Positions 6,933-12,810 of a stretch of 12,810 bases of DNA are shown here, one piece after another (positions within the stretch are counted from its first letter, which is position 1; every line of letters begins with the position of its first letter). The stretch spans positions 1-12,810 of the forward strand of contig CALBAF010000427.1 of the NCBI GenBank assembly GCA_937926415.1, written 5' to 3'. This DNA comes from an uncultured Actinomyces sp. Lineage in GTDB: Bacteria; Actinomycetota; Actinomycetes; Actinomycetales; Actinomycetaceae. The position numbers were made by a program, and so were the translations under genes. Under the pieces are notes generated by a model, which saw only the letters and a list, made by a program, of their open reading frames with translations, had not been told where the DNA came from and did not search any database.

Positions 6933-7922
6933 TCAGGCCAGCGACACGGGCTTTCCGGTCTTCGCCGACTCCGTGGCGGCCTCGGCCAGGCGCAGGGCCT
7001 CGATCGCATCGTCGATGGACGGCGTGGGCTTGGTGCCCGCGACGACGGCGTCGATGAATGCGGTCAGCTCAATGCGGTAGGCGTCCGCGTAGCGCTGCAG
7101 GAAGAAGTCCAGGTACGGCTCGGCCGCATCCGTGACCTCGGCGTTGGACAGGCGCACGGTGGTGGCGCGGATGTTGTCCGCGTTGAGCGTGCCCGTCGAG
7201 CCCTGGGCCTCCAAGCGCTGGTCGTACCCGGCCGAGCACTTGCGGTTGTTGACGATGGTTGCGACGACGCCGGCGGCGTTCTTCAGGGTGACCACGGCGG
7301 CGTCGAAGTCGCCGGCTTCCCTGATCTCCTCGTTGAAGTTCTGGCCGAAGGCGTGCACCTCGACGATGTCGCCCAGGAAGAAGCGGGCCATGTCGAAGTC
7401 GTGGATGGTCATGTCGCGGAAGATACCGCCGGAAACCTTCACGTACTCGGCCGGGGGAGCGGAGGGGTCACGCGAGATGATGAGCAGGTTCTCCAGATCG
7501 CCGATCTTTCCCTCTTCAAGCTGGGCATGAACCGCAGCGAAGGAAGGGTCGAAGCGGCGGTTGAAGCCGAACATAACGGGCACGGACACGGCGCCCAGCT
7601 CGTCACGGGCGGCCTCGACGTCCTTCATGTCCAGGGCGATCGGCTTCTCGCACAGCACGGCCTTGCCGGCCTTGGCGGCGGCGAGCAGGTGGGGGATGTG
7701 CAGCGGCGTGGGCGAGCCGATGACGACGGCGTCGACCCCCTCGTCGGTGAAGACGGAGTCCACGTCGGTCGTGTGGCGGGCACCGTAGACCTCGGCCAGC
7801 TTCTGCGCGGCATCACCGAAAGGATCGGCAACGAGGGCGAGGGTGGCGCCGGGGTGCGCGGCGATGGTCTTGGCGTGGACGTGGCCGATGCGGCCGGCGC
7901 CGATAACGGCAATGTTGAGCAT
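6933..7922 (-). CDS. iolG: Inositol 2-dehydrogenase IolG
   Basis: NAD-dependent oxidation of myo-inositol to 2-keto-myo-inositol, the first step of the pathway (329 aa, usual length). The Rossmann motif is GAGRIG at 8-13, with Asp33 placed to bind the adenosine ribose (NAD preference). EKP with Lys93 and GGIFRDMTIHDFD with Asp170 and His174 supply the Lys/Asp/His set known from Bacillus subtilis IolG (K97, D172, H176). The start at 7922 has only a weak purine stretch (AGAAAGAAG) as ribosome binding site. It follows the transaldolase-family gene by 92 nt, but a strong terminator fills much of that gap and I see no promoter after it, so expression probably depends on read-through. A hairpin follows its stop. 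Scyllo-inositol or another cyclitol could also be a substrate. Confidence 0.93.
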   Translation of the reverse strand: MLNIAVIGAGRIGHVHAKTIAAHPGATLALVADPFGDAAQKLAEVYGARHTTDVDSVFTDEGVDAVVIGSPTPLHIPHLLAAAKAGKAVLCEKPIALDMKDVEAARDELGAVSVPVMFGFNRRFDPSFAAVHAQLEEGKIGDLENLLIISRDPSAPPAEYVKVSGGIFRDMTIHDFDMARFFLGDIVEVHAFGQNFNEEIREAGDFDAAVVTLKNAAGVVATIVNNRKCSAGYDQRLEAQGSTGTLNADNIRATTVRLSNAEVTDAAEPYLDFFLQRYADAYRIELTAFIDAVVAGTKPTPSIDDAIEALRLAEAATESAKTGKPVSLA

Positions 7923-7960
7923 CTTTGCTTCTTTCTAGGTGAGGGGGTGCTGGAGAGCAG

Positions 7961-8020
7961 AAAAACCGTGACCGGCGGTGGCCCCACACTGGAGATGTGG
8001 GGCCACCGAGTGGATCACGG
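7961..8020 (-). terminator. Intrinsic terminator overlapping the transaldolase stop codon
   Basis: On the minus strand a 13-bp stem (8008-7996 with 7988-7976) around a 7-nt loop is extended, after a small internal loop, by CCGTGA (8020-8015) pairing with TCACGG (7971-7966), followed at once by TTTTT (7965-7961). The lower stem contains the TGA stop of the upstream gene. It separates that gene from iolG. Confidence 0.82.
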
Positions 8021-9091
8021 AGCGGGCATAATGACGTCGCGCACCAGGGCGTCGAGGTCAGCGTCCGCCTGCAGGAAGCCACGCAGGGTCTTCACGGTGG
8101 CGCCGAAGGTGTCGAACTCCTCCGGGGTCATGCCGTCGGGCTCGTAGGCGCGGACGAACTCGGGGATCGAGAGCAGCGTCTTCATGATGTCCTCGCGCAC
8201 CGGGATATCCATGCGCTCTTCCATCTTGTAGTCCGAGTCGTTGATGCGCTTGGCCCACTTGAACGGCGGGGAGATGACCGCGTCGCCACCGACGAACTCG
8301 GACCAGTGCATGACGTTGCGGAACGCAGCGCAGAGCATGCGGGCACGCAGGCCACGCTTCTGGAATTCCTGGTAGGCGCGCTTGAAGGCGGCAATGCCCG
8401 CCCACTCGAGGTGGCCCGGATCCAGGAACATCTCGTCGCGCTCGGCGACCTCCTTGATCCAGTCGTCAAGGCGGCCCACCATGAGGGTGACGACCGGGCC
8501 CATCTGGGAGGTGTCCTTGCCCTCGGCCTCGCGGCGCTTGAGGCCGCGCTCGATGGCCTCACCCGTGGTGATGGCCTGTGCGACGGAGAAGGAGACCGTC
8601 ACGTTGACGGAGATGCCGCGGTAGGTGGCCTCTTCGATGGCCTCGATGCCCACCGAGGTGGCGGGGATCTTCACGATGATGTTCTTGGCGAGGTTGTGGA
8701 ACTCCTCGGCCTGGTCGGCCAGGGCCTTGGCGGAGCGAGCCAGGCGCGGATCCGTCTGCATCGAGAGGCGACCGTTGCGGCCGTTCTCGGCCTCGAAAAT
8801 GGGCTCGAGGAGCTTGGCGGCCTCGAGGGACAGCTCGCGCACGACCTGCCAGCCGATCTCAGACTCGGTGGCGTCGGGCATTTCCTTGGCGAGCTCCGCA
8901 ATGCGGGGCAGCCACACATCGCGACGCTGGTTGATGCAGGTGTAGGCGATGGTCGGGTTGCAGGTAGCACCAACGCCGCCGAAGGAGATGGACTGCGCCA
9001 GCTCGCTGGGATCCGAGGAATCGTTCCACAGGGCGGTGGGGGTGTTACGCGCGGCGTCCAGAAGGGGGCCGGGGGTGTACTCGATGGACAT
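8015..9091 (-). CDS. Transaldolase-family protein in the inositol cluster
   Basis: Class I (Schiff-base) aldolase-type barrel, 358 aa. Transaldolase-like motifs: GATCNPT at 41-47, LSMQTDPR at 109-116, IIVKIPAT with candidate Schiff-base Lys141, and ISVNVTVSFS just after it. The N-terminus (TALWNDSSDPSELAQSISFGGV) differs from ordinary pentose-phosphate transaldolase, so this is a separate subfamily. The frame stays open to 9157, but ATG 9091 has AAAGGAG (9103-9109), and the predicted -10 at 9142-9147 lies downstream of 9157, so a start there would not be on the transcript. It has its own promoter with the GntR-type operator, so it should be coregulated with iolE and iolC. The substrate is unknown. 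It might act on a keto-deoxy sugar phosphate from inositol or feed triose into the pentose pathway; both are inference. Confidence 0.85.
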   Translation of the reverse strand: MSIEYTPGPLLDAARNTPTALWNDSSDPSELAQSISFGGVGATCNPTIAYTCINQRRDVWLPRIAELAKEMPDATESEIGWQVVRELSLEAAKLLEPIFEAENGRNGRLSMQTDPRLARSAKALADQAEEFHNLAKNIIVKIPATSVGIEAIEEATYRGISVNVTVSFSVAQAITTGEAIERGLKRREAEGKDTSQMGPVVTLMVGRLDDWIKEVAERDEMFLDPGHLEWAGIAAFKRAYQEFQKRGLRARMLCAAFRNVMHWSEFVGGDAVISPPFKWAKRINDSDYKMEERMDIPVREDIMKTLLSIPEFVRAYEPDGMTPEEFDTFGATVKTLRGFLQADADLDALVRDVIMPAP

Positions 9092-9102
9092 GGCGGGAAG
9101 CA

Positions 9103-9109
9103 CTCCTTT
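9103..9109 (-). promoter_or_regulatory. Ribosome binding site fixing the transaldolase-family start
   Basis: AAAGGAG on the minus strand, 11 nt before ATG 9091. It decides for the 358-residue product over an in-frame start at 9157, which lies upstream of the predicted -10 box. Confidence 0.8.
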
Positions 9110-9141
9110 GTGATTGCTTTCGACTTTCTCCGTCGGGGATA

Positions 9142-9170
9142 AGTCTACGGCGAGCACCTACGCCTGTCAA
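9142..9170 (-). promoter_or_regulatory. Promoter of the transaldolase-family gene
   Basis: Consensus -35 TTGACA (9170-9165), a 17-nt spacer, and -10 TAGACT (9147-9142). Transcription would start near 9135, about 44 nt before the ATG. This is the best promoter in the window. It lies just past the end of the GntR gene, with the operator 3 nt upstream of the -35. Confidence 0.78.
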
Positions 9171-9173
9171 CAG

Positions 9174-9187
9174 TTTGTTAGGACAAA
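9174..9187 (-). promoter_or_regulatory. Putative GntR/IolR operator at the transaldolase-family gene
   Basis: Minus-strand TTTGTCCTAACAAA: perfect TTTGT/ACAAA arms around four bases, agreeing at 12 of 14 positions with the iolE site. It abuts the -35 and is centred about 90 nt before the start codon. A second TTGACA (9194-9189) lies just upstream, giving direct repeats on both sides of the operator. Confidence 0.7.
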
Positions 9188-9201
9188 GTGTCAATGTCTT
9201 G

Positions 9202-9969
9202 TCACTGGGCGAAAAGGCTAGCCTCGAAGGAGTATCGCGATGCGCGGTAGATATGGTTGCCGTACTCGACAATGCGTCCCGAGGGGTCGTATGTCGTGCG
9301 CTGCGTCGTCAGTAGGGCGGCGCCGCGGTGCTCGGACAGGAGCTTGGCTTCCTTTGTTGTCGCGCTGCGGGCGCCGATCACCTGGCGGGCCGAGGCCAGG
9401 GTGACCCCGCGCTCGCGCATCAGGTCGTAGAGGGAGGCGGACTCGAGCTCCTGCATGGTCGGTGCGATGTCCGTCGGGATGAAGTTGGTAAGCACGGCGA
9501 TCGGCTCGTCGTTGGCAAAACGCGTGCGCTCGATGTGGACGATGAGCGTTCCCTCGGTGATCTTGAGGATGTCGGCTTCCTGAGCGTTGGCCGGGCGCGC
9601 CTCGTAGCGCTGGATCGTCGTGTGGACCTTGTGGCCGGCGTTGACGAGGTCGCGCATCAGGGAGGTGAGCTCCATGGGGCGGTGAACGTGGCGCGGGGAC
9701 ACGATCGTACCGACGCCGCGGCGGCGCGTTAGGAGGCCGCGGTCAACGAGGCGCTGGAGCGCCTGTCGCGCCGTGGGGCGTGAGACATGCAGTCGCGCAG
9801 CCATCGACAGTTCGTCCTCCAGGCGCGTGTCTGCGGGCAGGGTGCCGGAGTTGATGAGCTGTGCGATGGGTTCTGAAATCTGGAAGTACAGCGGCACGGG
9901 GGAGGAGCGATCCAGCGTGATGTCTGGAACGTAGGGGGTGTTCTCCGAGGTGGGCGTTGCTTTGGACAT
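9202..9969 (-). CDS. GntR-family (UTRA) regulator, probable inositol regulator
   Basis: Cytoplasmic one-component regulator, 255 aa. The winged helix-turn-helix spans about residues 25-90 (PLYFQISEPIAQLI, then LHVSRPTARQALQRLVDRGLL and the wing RRRGVGTIV). The effector-binding UTRA domain follows, about 100-245 (MELTSLMRDLVNAGH, HIERTRFANDEPIAV, RIVEYGNHIYRASRYSFE). The start is ATG 9969 with GAAGG about 8 nt upstream; the frame is open to 10140, but that would run through the iolC control region and past the predicted -10 at 10020-10025. It is divergent from iolC and directly upstream of the transaldolase-family gene, with no terminator between them. GntR-type IolR proteins control inositol genes in corynebacteria, so this is the natural candidate for the TTTGTC-N3-ACAAA sites. 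Ligand unknown. Confidence 0.9.
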   Translation of the reverse strand: MSKATPTSENTPYVPDITLDRSSPVPLYFQISEPIAQLINSGTLPADTRLEDELSMAARLHVSRPTARQALQRLVDRGLLTRRRGVGTIVSPRHVHRPMELTSLMRDLVNAGHKVHTTIQRYEARPANAQEADILKITEGTLIVHIERTRFANDEPIAVLTNFIPTDIAPTMQELESASLYDLMRERGVTLASARQVIGARSATTKEAKLLSEHRGAALLTTQRTTYDPSGRIVEYGNHIYRASRYSFEASLFAQ

Positions 9970-10019
9970 GTCAAACCTTCGTGTGTGGCGCGACAGCGGT
10001 GCTAAATATTTAGGGTTAC

Positions 10020-10025
10020 ATAGTA
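10020..10025 (-). promoter_or_regulatory. Candidate extended -10 of the GntR regulator gene
   Basis: Minus-strand TACTAT preceded by TGA (TGn-TACTAT, an extended -10). The start would be near 10013, about 44 nt before ATG 9969, matching the leader lengths of the other iol promoters. No good -35 is visible. A perfect 12-bp palindrome CTAAATATTTAG (10002-10013) sits at the predicted start point. Confidence 0.42.
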
Positions 10026-10035
10026 TCAGCGTTGA
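10026..10035. promoter_or_regulatory. Possible LacI-type operator, TCARCGYTGA copy 3
   Basis: TCAGCGTTGA lies directly upstream of the regulator's candidate -10 in the gntR-iolC divergent region, 31 nt from the GntR-type site. A bound LacI-family protein here would block gntR transcription. Confidence 0.4.
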
Positions 10036-10066
10036 TGTAAAGGGCGAGAGTGACGCGCTGTTACAT

Positions 10067-10080
10067 ATTGTACAGACAAA
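10067..10080 (-). promoter_or_regulatory. Putative GntR/IolR operator in the gntR-iolC region
   Basis: Minus-strand TTTGTCTGTACAAT: intact TTTGTC arm and one mismatch in the other. Its centre is about 86 nt before the iolC start and it ends 2 nt before a TTGACG at 10083-10088. Here the strong arm faces iolC, so the site is inverted relative to its position at the other genes. Confidence 0.58.
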
Positions 10081-10082
10081 GT

Positions 10083-10111
10083 TTGACGATTGCCTGTTGA
10101 TAGTGCATCCT
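10083..10111 (+). promoter_or_regulatory. Tentative iolC promoter
   Basis: TTGACG (10083-10088, 5 of 6 to consensus) stands in the same relation to the operator and to the start codon as the -35 of the transaldolase-family promoter (77 versus 79 nt to ATG). The -10 at 17-nt spacing, CATCCT (10106-10111), is poor, so only the -35 placement is supported. Confidence 0.3.
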
Positions 10112-10148
10112 TGGAACGAAAGGTTTACGGGCCACCCCAATGGAGAGG

Positions 10149-10155
10149 AAGGAGG
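10149..10155 (+). promoter_or_regulatory. iolC ribosome binding site
   Basis: AAGGAGG with a 4-nt spacer before ATG 10160. It selects this start although the frame is open back to 9938, across the whole control region. Confidence 0.85.
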
Positions 10156-10159
10156 CGCT

Positions 10160-11125
10160 ATGTCTCTCGAGCGCCGCTATGTCGACATTCTAACAATGGG
10201 TCGTTCCGGCATTGACATTTTTCCTCTCCAAGTTGGCGCCCACCTCGAAGATGTCGAAACCTTCGGAAAGTTCCTCGGCGGCAGCCCGACGAACGTCGCC
10301 GTCGCAGCTGCCCGCCTCGGGCATCGCTCCGGCGTCATCACCGGCGTGGGGGACGACCCCTTCGGTCGCTTCGTGACTCGGGAGCTGGAGCGCCTCGGCG
10401 TCTCCTCCGACCACGTCGTCACCGTGCGCGACTTCCACACCCCCGTGACCTTTGCCGAGCTTTTCCCGCCGGACTCCTTCCCGCTCTACTTCTATCGAGA
10501 GCCCAGCGCCCCGGACCTGGAGCTGGGGGAGGATCAGGTGGATTGGGATGCCGTTGAGCGTGCCGGAATCTTCTGGTTCACCGTGACCGGCCTGTCGCGC
10601 GACTCCTCCTTCGGCCTGCACCTGCGCGCCCTCGATCATCGCGACCGCTCCAATGGCGTGACGATCCTCGACCTCGACTACCGCTCCAATCTGTGGAGCG
10701 GCATGGCCCAGGCGCGTTCGCGCGTCGCAGCCGTTCTGTCCCGCGTGGACGTCGCCGTCGGTAACCGCCAGGAATGCGAGATGGCTGTCGGCGTCTCCGA
10801 TCCCGAAGGAGCAGCCGACGCCCTCCTCGAACGGGGCGTCAAGCTGGCGATCGTTAAGCAGGGCCCCAAGGGAACTCTCGCCAAGACCGCCGACGAGCGC
10901 GTGTGGGTCGACGCCTGGGATGTGGACGTCGTCAACGGACTTGGCGCGGGGGATGCCTTCGGAGGCGCGCTCATCCACGGCCTCGTCGAAGGGTGGGACC
11001 TCGAGCGCACGATCCGTTACGCCTCGGCTGCGGGAGCCTACGTGTGTTTGCACATCGAATGCTCGACAGCGATGCCCACCCACGAGCAGCTGTACACCTT
11101 CGTCGAAACGGGGGTCCTCCCGTAA
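10160..11125 (+). CDS. iolC: 5-dehydro-2-deoxygluconokinase IolC
   Basis: PfkB/ribokinase-family kinase phosphorylating 2-deoxy-5-keto-D-gluconate with ATP, the fifth step of inositol breakdown (321 aa, normal for IolC). The N-terminal PfkB signature is FLGGSPTNVAVAAARLG, with GVGDDPFGRFV after it. The C-terminal signature NGLGAGDAFGGALIHG carries the catalytic base Asp265 and the anion hole. The stretch TPVTFAELFPPDSFPLYFYREPSAPDLEL is typical of IolC rather than of ribokinase or fructokinase. It is the first gene of the plus-strand iolC-iolB-iolD run, with a 73-nt, pyrimidine-rich gap to iolB that has no terminator. The start is set by AAGGAGG at 10149-10155. Control is probably through the operator at 10067-10080. 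Confidence 0.93.
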   Translation: MSLERRYVDILTMGRSGIDIFPLQVGAHLEDVETFGKFLGGSPTNVAVAAARLGHRSGVITGVGDDPFGRFVTRELERLGVSSDHVVTVRDFHTPVTFAELFPPDSFPLYFYREPSAPDLELGEDQVDWDAVERAGIFWFTVTGLSRDSSFGLHLRALDHRDRSNGVTILDLDYRSNLWSGMAQARSRVAAVLSRVDVAVGNRQECEMAVGVSDPEGAADALLERGVKLAIVKQGPKGTLAKTADERVWVDAWDVDVVNGLGAGDAFGGALIHGLVEGWDLERTIRYASAAGAYVCLHIECSTAMPTHEQLYTFVETGVLP

Positions 11126-11198
11126 CCCACCCGACCTGCCCCAGCCTCGTCCCCCTTTTCATCCAGCGGCACCGATGCCCAACTTTCAGGAGACCACG

Positions 11199-12071
11199 AT
11201 GACTCTTCCCGACATTTACGTTCCCGCCGGCTCCTCCGGCCATGGCAATTTCACCGTCGACATTGACCCCCAGCGTGCCGGTTGGGCCTTCTCGGGCCTG
11301 CGCGTCCTCGTTCTCGAGGCCGGAGCCTCCCAGGTTGTCGAGACCGGCGAGGCCGAGCTCCTCATCCTGCCCCTCGCCGGCGGCGCCACCGTCGAGGTCG
11401 ACGGGCAGACCTTCGAGCTCGAGGGTCGCCGCGGCGTCTTCTCCGGCGTCACCGACTACCTGTACGTCGGACGCGGCAAGAGCCTGACCATCACCTCTGC
11501 CCAGGGCGGCCGCTTCGCCTTCCCCTCCGCGATCGCCACCCGCGACATCCCCGTCGCCTACTACCCCAAGAGCCAGGTCCGCATCGACCTGCGCGGCGCC
11601 GGCGACTGCTCGCGCCAGGTCAACAACTACTCCCTGGCCGTCGAGGGCGTCACCACCTCCCACCTGCTGGCCTGCGAGGTCATCACCCCCGGCGGTAACT
11701 GGTCCTCCTACCCGGCCCACAAGCACGAGCAGGACTCCGAGGACGAGCGCGAGCTCGAAGAGATCTACTACTTCGAGATCGAAGACGGCCCCGAGGGCTC
11801 CAAGGGCTTTGGCCTGCACCGCACCTACGGCAGCCCTGGCCGCCCGATCGACCTGTGCTGCGAGGTCCACGACGGCGACGTTGCCCTCGTGCCCCACGGC
11901 TACCACGGCCCCTGCGTCGCGGCCCCCGGCTACGACATGTACTACCTGAACGTCATGGCCGGCCCGAACGAGGATCTTGTGTGGCTCGCCCCCGATGACC
12001 CGGCGCACCACTGGATCCGCGCAACCTGGGAAAACCAGGAAGTGGACCCCCGACTGCCCATGAACAAGTAA
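11199..12071 (+). CDS. iolB: 5-deoxy-glucuronate isomerase IolB
   Basis: Cytoplasmic bicupin metalloenzyme (290 aa, usual length) converting 5-deoxy-D-glucuronate to 2-deoxy-5-keto-D-gluconate, the substrate of the preceding kinase. The metal-site region is YPAHKHEQD with His174 and His176, followed by ELEEIYYFEI with Glu187/Glu188, and VPHGYHGPCVAAPGYDMYYLNVMAGP with His233 and His236. AGGAG (11188-11192) places the start at 11199; an in-frame ATG at 11175 would add eight residues but has no ribosome binding site. IolD follows after 22 nt. Strong similarity to the IolB pattern and perfect context; no anomalies seen. Confidence 0.94.
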   Translation: MTLPDIYVPAGSSGHGNFTVDIDPQRAGWAFSGLRVLVLEAGASQVVETGEAELLILPLAGGATVEVDGQTFELEGRRGVFSGVTDYLYVGRGKSLTITSAQGGRFAFPSAIATRDIPVAYYPKSQVRIDLRGAGDCSRQVNNYSLAVEGVTTSHLLACEVITPGGNWSSYPAHKHEQDSEDERELEEIYYFEIEDGPEGSKGFGLHRTYGSPGRPIDLCCEVHDGDVALVPHGYHGPCVAAPGYDMYYLNVMAGPNEDLVWLAPDDPAHHWIRATWENQEVDPRLPMNK

Positions 12072-12093
12072 GAAAGACCCGAGAGGACTACCC

Positions 12094-12810
12094 ATGAGCA
12101 AAGAAGCCTACAAGGGAACCGTGCGCCTGACGGTCGCGCAGGCAATCATTCGCTTCCTGTCCAACCAGTACACCGAGCGTGACGGCGTCGAGCACCGCCT
12201 CATTGCGGGCGCCTTCGGCATCTTCGGCCACGGTAACGTTGCCGGCATCGGCCAGGCCCTGCTGCAGAACGAGATCGCGCCCGCCGAGGGCGAGAACCCG
12301 ATGCCCTACATCATGCCCCGCAACGAGCAGGGTGCCGTCCACGCGGCCGCGGCATTCGCCAAGACGACGAACCGCCTGCAGACCTGGATGACGACCGCGT
12401 CGATCGGCCCCGGCTCGCTGAACATGGTGACAGGTGCTGCGACGGCGACGACCAACCGCCTGCCCGTCCTCATCTTCCCCTCCGACCAGTTCGCGACCCG
12501 CATCCCGGACCCGGTCCTCCAGCAGCTCGAGGACCCGACCTCGCTCGACGTGACCGTCAACGACGCGTTCCGTCCCGTCTCTCGCTTCTTCGACCGCATC
12601 AATCGTCCCGAGCAGCTGATCCCCTCGCTGCTGAACGGCATGCGCGTCCTGACCGACCCGGCTGAAACCGGTGCCGTGACGATCGCCCTGCCCCAGGACG
12701 TTCAGGCCGAGGCCTACGACTGGCCGGTCGAGTTCTTCGCCAAGCGCGTGTGGCACGTGCGCCGTCCCCCGGCCGAGCGCGCCGCCATCGAGCGCGCCGT
12801 GGCCAAGATC
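12094..12810 (+). CDS. iolD: 3D-(3,5/4)-trihydroxycyclohexane-1,2-dione hydrolase IolD (3' end outside window)
   Basis: Thiamine-diphosphate-dependent ring-opening hydrolase that turns the diketone made by IolE into 5-deoxy-D-glucuronate, the substrate of IolB. The first 239 codons are present with no stop at the right edge; the family is about 620-650 residues, so a little over a third is seen, essentially the N-terminal Pyr domain and the beginning of the middle domain. Diagnostic stretches: RLTVAQAIIRFLSNQY, FGIFGHGNVAGIGQAL, MPRNEQGAVHAAAAFA with Glu78 as the ThDP-activating glutamate, SIGPGSLNMVTGAATATTNRLP, and DRINRPEQL. AGAGGA about 7 nt upstream supports ATG 12094. It is the third gene of iolC-iolB-iolD, 22 nt after iolB. 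Confidence 0.95.
   Translation, partial: MSKEAYKGTVRLTVAQAIIRFLSNQYTERDGVEHRLIAGAFGIFGHGNVAGIGQALLQNEIAPAEGENPMPYIMPRNEQGAVHAAAAFAKTTNRLQTWMTTASIGPGSLNMVTGAATATTNRLPVLIFPSDQFATRIPDPVLQQLEDPTSLDVTVNDAFRPVSRFFDRINRPEQLIPSLLNGMRVLTDPAETGAVTIALPQDVQAEAYDWPVEFFAKRVWHVRRPPAERAAIERAVAKI

Noticed and set aside
9092-9157. Upstream in-frame start adding 22 residues to the transaldolase-family protein
   Set aside because: The start lies upstream of the predicted -10 element, has no ribosome binding site, and the extra residues match nothing in the family.
9970-10140. N-terminal extension of the GntR regulator to 10140
   Set aside because: It would read through the divergent control region, including both operator motifs and the candidate gntR -10. 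ATG 9969 has a ribosome binding site and gives a normal family length.

Overview
The window is GC-rich DNA with tightly packed genes, strong GGAGG-type ribosome binding sites and GC-rich hairpin terminators. It looks like a high-GC Gram-positive (actinobacterial) chromosome. The gene content, a myo-inositol catabolic cluster beside a fucosidase/ABC-importer operon, would fit an Actinomycetaceae-type host-associated commensal such as Actinomyces or Schaalia. That placement is an inference from gene content, not from a phylogenetic marker.

Layout. (1) Positions 1-3161, plus strand: the 3' part of a sugar-import operon, with two CUT1-type ABC permeases (the first cut by the left edge) followed by a cytoplasmic GH29 alpha-L-fucosidase. 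It ends in a textbook intrinsic terminator. (2) Positions 3260-9969, minus strand, transcribed leftward: a GntR/UTRA regulator, a transaldolase-family protein, IolG (inositol dehydrogenase), a degraded LacI-family regulator, a degraded Gfo/Idh/MocA oxidoreductase, an IolT-like MFS sugar transporter and IolE (inosose dehydratase). (3) Positions 10160 to the right edge, plus strand, divergent from the regulator: IolC (kinase), IolB (isomerase) and the first 239 codons of IolD (ThDP-dependent hydrolase).

How the genes work together. The MFS carrier probably imports inositol. IolG oxidises it, IolE dehydrates the inosose, IolD opens the ring, IolB isomerises 5-deoxyglucuronate and IolC phosphorylates the product. 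The usual aldolase (IolJ) and semialdehyde dehydrogenase (IolA) are not in the window. A Schiff-base transaldolase-family enzyme sits inside the cluster instead, and its role is open.

The main new observation is regulatory. A near-palindrome, read on the minus strand as TTTGTC-N3-ACAAA with up to one mismatch in the outer bases, occurs upstream of iolE, the transaldolase gene, iolC and the broken oxidoreductase. In the first three it lies at or beside the -35 element, centred about 81-90 nt before the start codon. It is a good candidate operator for the GntR regulator. A second palindrome, TCARCGYTGA, with the central CG typical of LacI-family operators, occurs three times, all between genes. 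A LacI-family gene in the same window has been gutted by an internal deletion, so these may be orphan operators. The 6.05-6.93 kb stretch between iolT and iolG is a zone of gene decay.
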